Assembly (NCBI GenBank): GCA_016859345.1
Contig: CM029126.1
Location: 9,544,527 to 9,608,526 of the forward strand
Direction of reading: 5' to 3'
DNA from: Istiophorus platypterus
Lineage: Eukaryota; Chordata; Actinopteri; Istiophoriformes; Istiophoridae
DNA length: 64,000 nt
The notes under the pieces are model-generated. The model did not search any database. It saw nothing but the letters and a program-made list of their open reading frames with translations, and was not told the DNA's origin. Shown here piece by piece: positions 61,201 to 64,000 of this stretch. The number at the start of each line of letters is the position of its first letter. Positions within the stretch are counted from its first letter, which is position 1. Made by a program: the position numbers and the translations under genes.

Positions 61201-64000
61201 CGGAAAATTAGGAAGAAAGAAAAGTGGAGGAGAGTTAAGTAAAAATGACCATAATTACTTGCTGCTAATTTAATAAATCTTTCATTTAATTTAACATCTA
61301 GTTTATACCTATTGAACAGCACTTTCTTTGATTAAATTAGCATTCCAGACATGGGCATAATGTAATATTCCAATATAAGGCAATTAATTGAAATGAAAAA
61401 TGTAAATGATCACAATCTATTACAATAGATTTCCACTATCCATTACACCGTCATGTGTGTTCATTTTCGGGGGATTTAGCACTTCAACACCAAAACTGTC
61501 AAAAGACACACATGTAGTCTTGCTGTCAAGTAAGGTTGGTATCATTTAACAAACACAGACCCAATCCAGGATACAGCAGATATACAGAGAGGCATTCTGT
61601 TCTGCGCTGATTACTCCTGTGGGGATTCCTGCCTTCCAATAGTAATAATGTTATTCCACATGGTAAATCACTAAATGATTAGTTTCTAGTGTCTTATGTG
61701 TAGTGAAAATTATATTATAAGACCCCGGCTAGAATAACTAATCCTATTAATCCTTTCCAATTTTAGATGGGCATTTTGTTTTAAATTAATTTAGTCAGTA
61801 AAAAAAATTTTTTTGAAGTGCTGACATGCACTTTCCCTCACCAGCTGGCTGGAGTTGGGCCCTGATGCCATTCGAGCCTCAAAATGAAGCCTCTGGATGC
61901 GAGCCCACATGGAAACAGTCTCAGTGGGAGGAGGAGCTGGTGGGGGAGCCCCCCACAATGGGTGGATGAAGCCCCTGAACTGTAGGGCTACGTCCATTTC
62001 TGTGGTGGGGCTAAGGATGATGTTGGTGCTGCGGAGGATGGATACCTGGCGAAGGGGTGAGGAGGATGAAGGACAGAGGAGGATGGATGGAAGTGGAAAC
62101 ACATCAACAGAAGCACTATTCTCTACAAACTGCTCAACAAGTTAGACAAACTACTTAAAAAGGGAATCTTCTCTATGATTGCATTGTGGAACAAACAGAG
62201 AGAAAAAAAGAGAGAAGTGAGCACTGGAGTCAAGAGGTTAAAAAGGAGAGATGAACAATAAAAGAGAAACAATCAGAATTTCAAGGTGTAAAAACTCCAG
62301 TGGGGTCAAAGTATCAAAATAATGTTGGAGGAAGGAAGGAGGGATAAGTGTAAGCAGAGAAGGAAGTATTGCAACCACAAGTAGTAAAGTCAGCACTTGA
62401 GATTTGGACTCCATACCTTGTCAGGCTGGGAGTCGTTGCGGGGGTGCTGGAAGGTGAGCAGGTGCAGTCCCGGGACATAGTTCTCGGTGCGACAGGAGTG
62501 GAGGGAGGTTAGGAAAAGGGTACGCTCCCCCCACCAGCCGTACGCCCCTGAGATCTGGTCCACACGGCACGCACTTCGCTCTGTGAGACCGAGAGGGAGA
62601 GGTCAGCACACAAAAAACACATCTGACCTCTTAATATCTCATAATACAGCAGTTTCCTTAAGTGTACTACTGTACTGAAACGGGTGTGATTTGTGACTTT
62701 TGTTTGACATTTTCAAAAGAAGAAACAAAACATGACTTCACTGCACCAAAGGAAGTAGGCGAAGGGACAGGCAAGTCAAATCATGGTCTGAGTAGCCTGT
62801 CCAATCTAAGTTAGGTGTAGTCAAGTCACTGTGCTCCGTCTCTGAAACATGCCCAACATGAGTCTAATCCCTCCCATGTCAACTCCCAACTTTTTTCTTT
62901 TTTTTTTTTTTAAATGTAAGGCTTAGCCCCTCTCTTCTTCCCTCCTTCCTCCCTCTCTGGGTCTCACCTGACACTGGTAGGCAGGACTCATTCTGAACAC
63001 ACCAGCCAAATTCACCAGGTGCACGGGCTAGAAAAGCCGGAGTGCCACTGAACACGAGACAGGACTGGCAGTCAGACAGGAAGCGTGCCAGGCCAAGGCA
63101 ACCAGTACTGCCACACTGCGAACATAAAACAGGAATTATAAATTGCAGCGGTGATCCTGACAGACATTCATGAAGACACATTAAAGTGAAAAAAACGTTT
63201 TTGGCACCTGACCATGTCTTAGTTGATATTGATTAGAATAGTACACTATACAATTGTTTGCATCAGATAAAGACAAAAGGTGTTTGACTGAGATGCAGAT
63301 TACGAGGTTGTACTGAAGGAAGTTTTACCGGGTTAGTGGGTTGGTACTCTCGACAGCGGCCTTCACACCAGCTGCACTCTGGGTTCTTGAGGCACATACT
63401 TTCGTCTAGCGCCTCAGCACAAACAGCATCCTGGTTAGGTAACACACAAACACACATTTATACACAACAATTTTTTCATGTCTGGTAACTCTTGTTTACG
63501 CAATTTTTTCCAACCTTCTCCCATTAGTCTTTTAATAAATTAGGCAAATTTTCCAGTCTCCCCAATGATATGATTTCCTTTTCTCGTTTTATAATGATAC
63601 AACACCTTCACTCACCCTGTCACCTTGATCACTACTGACGAACAGTGGAACTTTGTAAGCCACCAGGTCTCCACGGACAACACCACTGTAACCCCCAGCG
63701 ACCAGGAGCACTCGTCCTTCCATCACAGCAGCGACATGTGAGTAACGCCCCCGCACAGCATCCCCGCCTTCAAAAAAAATTACGTTTTTTGGGCCCTTAG
63801 TGTGCGGAGGATGAAGTGACAGCTGGTTGTAAATGAAAATTGGACAGTGTGTGTCTCAGTGTGTGAGAGTTGTGACAGAGTCTCCAAGAACTTACGGAGC
63901 GACCACCTCTCCCCAGCGGACACCCATTGGTGACAGCCCAGATGGTAAAAAAAGATCTCCTCGTCATAACACTTTTCCTCTTGGTAGTGAATATGTACAT
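47738..64000 (-). CDS. megf8: megf8, multiple EGF-like domains protein 8 (3' part, 35 exons)
   Basis: Large type I membrane protein with CUB, EGF, two kelch propellers, PSI and laminin-EGF modules. In vertebrates it attenuates Hedgehog signalling together with MOSMO and the ubiquitin ligase MGRN1, and mutations cause Carpenter syndrome 2 in humans. Exons, by plus coordinates from 5' to 3' of the gene: 63896-64000+, 63616-63767, 63329-63430, 62968-63115, 62417-62580, 61842-62045, 60979-61176, 60463-60723, 60228-60346, 59976-60107, 59580-59693, 59302-59385, 58525-58764, 58236-58420, 57811-58024, 57364-57604, 57107-57239, 56706-56956, 56210-56320, 55987-56105, 55620-55857, 55327-55498, 54901-55064, 54633-54768, 54315-54546, 54070-54196, 53763-53973, 53302-53516, 53012-53207, 52718-52886, 52396-52588, 52130-52300, 51849-51979, 49442-49574, 47738-49237. 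All have AG/GT boundaries and matching phase, giving about 2,420 codons without a stop. Roughly 400 N-terminal residues lie beyond 64000. Confidence 0.95.
49442..52588 (-). CDS. megf8: megf8 exons: membrane-proximal EGF/laminin-EGF modules
   Basis: Exons 52396-52588, 52130-52300, 51849-51979 and 49442-49574. They read CEPVCAQGCVNGTCVSPGVC and CNKHSNCAGVNKPDVC, then GKHCEKCKPLFVGSA, then VCVNCQNNSVGDKCESC, then CQCNGHADTCNEHDGTGC. This is the laminin-type EGF string preceding the membrane in the MEGF8/attractin family. The intron between 49574 and 51849 is about 2.3 kb, far longer than its neighbours, because a piggyBac copy lies in it. Confidence 0.92.
49961..51501 (-). pseudogene. piggyBac transposase pseudogene (PGBD4-like)
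   Basis: A 498-codon open frame covers most of a piggyBac DDD transposase. The acidic N-terminus (LNWDSEVEEEISETED) leads into WASKDGN- and GPTRF-type domain words. Catalytic Asp candidates are in WAACDAKSSYAWNMQ (D254), IPCDNFFTSYPL (D299) and STKGGVDSLDK (D399). Three lesions show it is dead. (1) The likely ATG at 51501 (MSSRR...) is out of frame with the body through a one-base loss near 51461. (2) YNPVQYMPNKPAK lacks the roughly 20 residues (VDE...PFRGR segment) that family members carry here, with the junction near 50751-50757. (3) The frame stops at SSGHR, so the C-terminal Cys-rich domain is missing. Confidence 0.88.
51651..51752 (-). repeat. piggyBac 5' terminal region with paired GGGTCA palindromes
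   Basis: Two copies of a GGGTCA-AAW-TGACCC palindrome, 70 bp apart, then the terminal CCCTCG next to TTAA. This is the terminal structure typical of this transposon group; the partner end is absent. Confidence 0.7.
52718..54196 (-). CDS. megf8: megf8 exons: C-terminal PSI cluster and EGF
   Basis: Exons 54070-54196, 53763-53973, 53302-53516, 53012-53207 and 52718-52886. Cysteine modules read CRRLKTCSECLARHP, ALQCKWCTNCPEGAC, CTASGKCMWTRQFKR, LHNCSLCLGSRGSDGGWQHC and CSQCIARPQCGWCATRGG. Then comes an EGF, CPEEDECANGHHHCNSTQDC and GYHCTCKQGYILS. Phases run 1, 1, 2, 0, 1 without a break. Confidence 0.92.
54315..56105 (-). CDS. megf8: megf8 exons: second kelch propeller
   Basis: Exons 55987-56105, 55620-55857, 55327-55498, 54901-55064, 54633-54768 and 54315-54546 encode kelch blades. 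Examples are HRMGHSLVCGPQGNLWMYGG, PRYHHASALLTS...LVVGG, GHTLTVRHDSSVLLIGGY, GLYGHSAVYHEQTDAIYVFG, RFFHAAALIKDTMVIVGG and LAMTSWGGRLFLSGGF. The double-Gly plus Tyr/Trp pattern of kelch repeats is clear in every blade. The last exon adds the next PSI start (EACNTTTGSCVWCRGSC). The donor after 55327 is GTTTTT, unusually weak. Confidence 0.92.
55251..55287 (+). repeat. (TAA)n microsatellite in megf8 intron
   Basis: About 12 TAA/ATA units in the intron between exons 55327-55498 and 54901-55064. Confidence 0.9.
56210..57604 (-). CDS. megf8: megf8 exons: second CUB domain and following EGF
   Basis: Exons 57364-57604, 57107-57239 and 56706-56956 form the CUB domain: SSYVYVFDGLPRFLG, HSDHNLIGAFCGTT and VISVYFEANVSSNN. 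The exon 56706-56956 continues into EGF modules, CPGGAQCQNGLCQCPQGYGG and CPQDCGIAEGRGTCNI. These are completed by exon 56210-56320, SLGVCVCSDNWAGSDC. The acceptors and phases 1/0 join these without loss. Confidence 0.92.
57811..58764 (-). CDS. megf8: megf8 exons: calcium-binding EGF and laminin-type EGF modules
   Basis: Exon 58525-58764 starts with an acidic linker (EMEMELEHIDDEERDAI) and then CPDVEECRLGLHNCHPFATC and SYECHCERGYTGDG, a calcium-binding EGF with the D-x-EEC and hydroxylation-type pattern. Exon 58236-58420 adds CYNECREGQCSG and CDCGCNFHSTC-like laminin-EGF cysteines. Exon 57811-58024 gives TTGPNCEHCRPGSFGSA and CHNQTGQCYCTHNTQGPHC, further laminin-EGF modules. Confidence 0.92.
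59302..60723 (-). CDS. megf8: megf8 exons: central PSI cluster
   Basis: Exons 60463-60723, 60228-60346, 59976-60107, 59580-59693 and 59302-59385 encode a run of PSI modules. Signatures are CLACLSDQSCGWCPSLSRC, CTQDPYCEWQ, CGECLSNSSQCAWCESAQAC, CTDCLRTFQCGWCGDYNNP and CLRGDWAGMDDPSVYNCS. Each module spans one or two exons. The donor of exon 60463-60723 is GTTCAA, weaker than consensus, but the joined ACTQ-DPYCEW keeps the module intact. Confidence 0.9.
60979..62580 (-). CDS. megf8: megf8 exons: inter-PSI beta-rich linker
   Basis: Exons 62417-62580, 61842-62045 and 60979-61176 follow the first PSI group. They read RSACRVDQISGAYGWWGE, STNIILSPTTEMDVALQFRG, then VVGHWTAQQEKELKLLARTD and NHYLVQAEGYLNNSGSGQTS. 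This extracellular stretch is aliphatic with N-glycosylation sequons (NDS, NSS, NLT, NNS, NRT). It has no EGF-type cysteine pattern. It corresponds to the weakly annotated region between PSI clusters in MEGF8/attractin-family proteins. Exons are in phase 0 with each other. Confidence 0.88.
62968..64000 (-). CDS. megf8: megf8 exons: end of first kelch propeller and first PSI modules
   Basis: The partial exon at 63896-64000 and the exon 63616-63767 give a kelch repeat: RYSHVAAVMEGRVLLVAGGY, then WSL and other blade residues. Exon 63329-63430 begins DAVCAEALDESMCLKNPECSWC, a PSI (plexin-semaphorin-integrin) cysteine module. Exon 62968-63115 continues with CGSTGCLGLARFLSDCQSC and GEFGWCVQNESCLPVS, a second PSI. 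The upstream exon runs out of the window. Confidence 0.9.

Overview
The window looks like nuclear DNA from a teleost fish. It contains a many-exon vertebrate gene (megf8) with short introns and canonical GT/AG splice sites. It also has abundant (CA)n/(GA)n microsatellites, an acidic C2H2 zinc-finger gene, a piggyBac relic and a decayed LINE. Nothing bacterial or viral was seen. The teleost assignment is inferred from the repeat style and compact gene structure; no species call is possible.

1-40 kb carries no convincing protein-coding exon. It mixes microsatellites and purine/pyrimidine tracts with islands of complex, CpG-retaining, homeobox-motif-rich sequence (for example 2215-2475, 8020-8260, 8890-9260, 10000-10290, 21590-21740, 25735-26030, 33830-34130). 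These look like conserved non-coding regulatory DNA of a gene desert around a developmental gene lying outside the window. A CpG-rich, promoter-like block lies at 17.88-19.07 kb. Also present are a 283-bp-period tandem repeat (about 470-1190), a LINE relic (28.59-29.66 kb, minus), teleost-type dispersed repeats, and a dead C2H2 zinc-finger gene (35.04-35.87 kb, minus).

40-44.5 kb: a CpG-rich promoter-like block with a near-perfect E2F site (40.06-40.48 kb) has no intact gene attached. Next comes an intact two-exon gene for a protein with about 15 C2H2 fingers (41795-44175, minus) with its own CpG-rich 5' region. The dead zinc-finger gene lies downstream of the orphan promoter in the same orientation, so the two may be the remains of a neighbouring zinc-finger gene.

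45.9-64 kb: the 3' part of megf8 (minus), with 35 exons resolved at splice-site level and consistent phase, about 2,420 codons. They encode the last repeat of the first kelch propeller, PSI clusters, EGF/laminin-EGF modules, the second CUB, the second kelch propeller, more PSI and laminin-EGF modules, a transmembrane helix and a cytoplasmic tail with the MASRPFA motif. The N-terminal part lies beyond 64000. The intron between the last two internal exons holds a broken piggyBac (49.96-51.76 kb) inserted in the same orientation.
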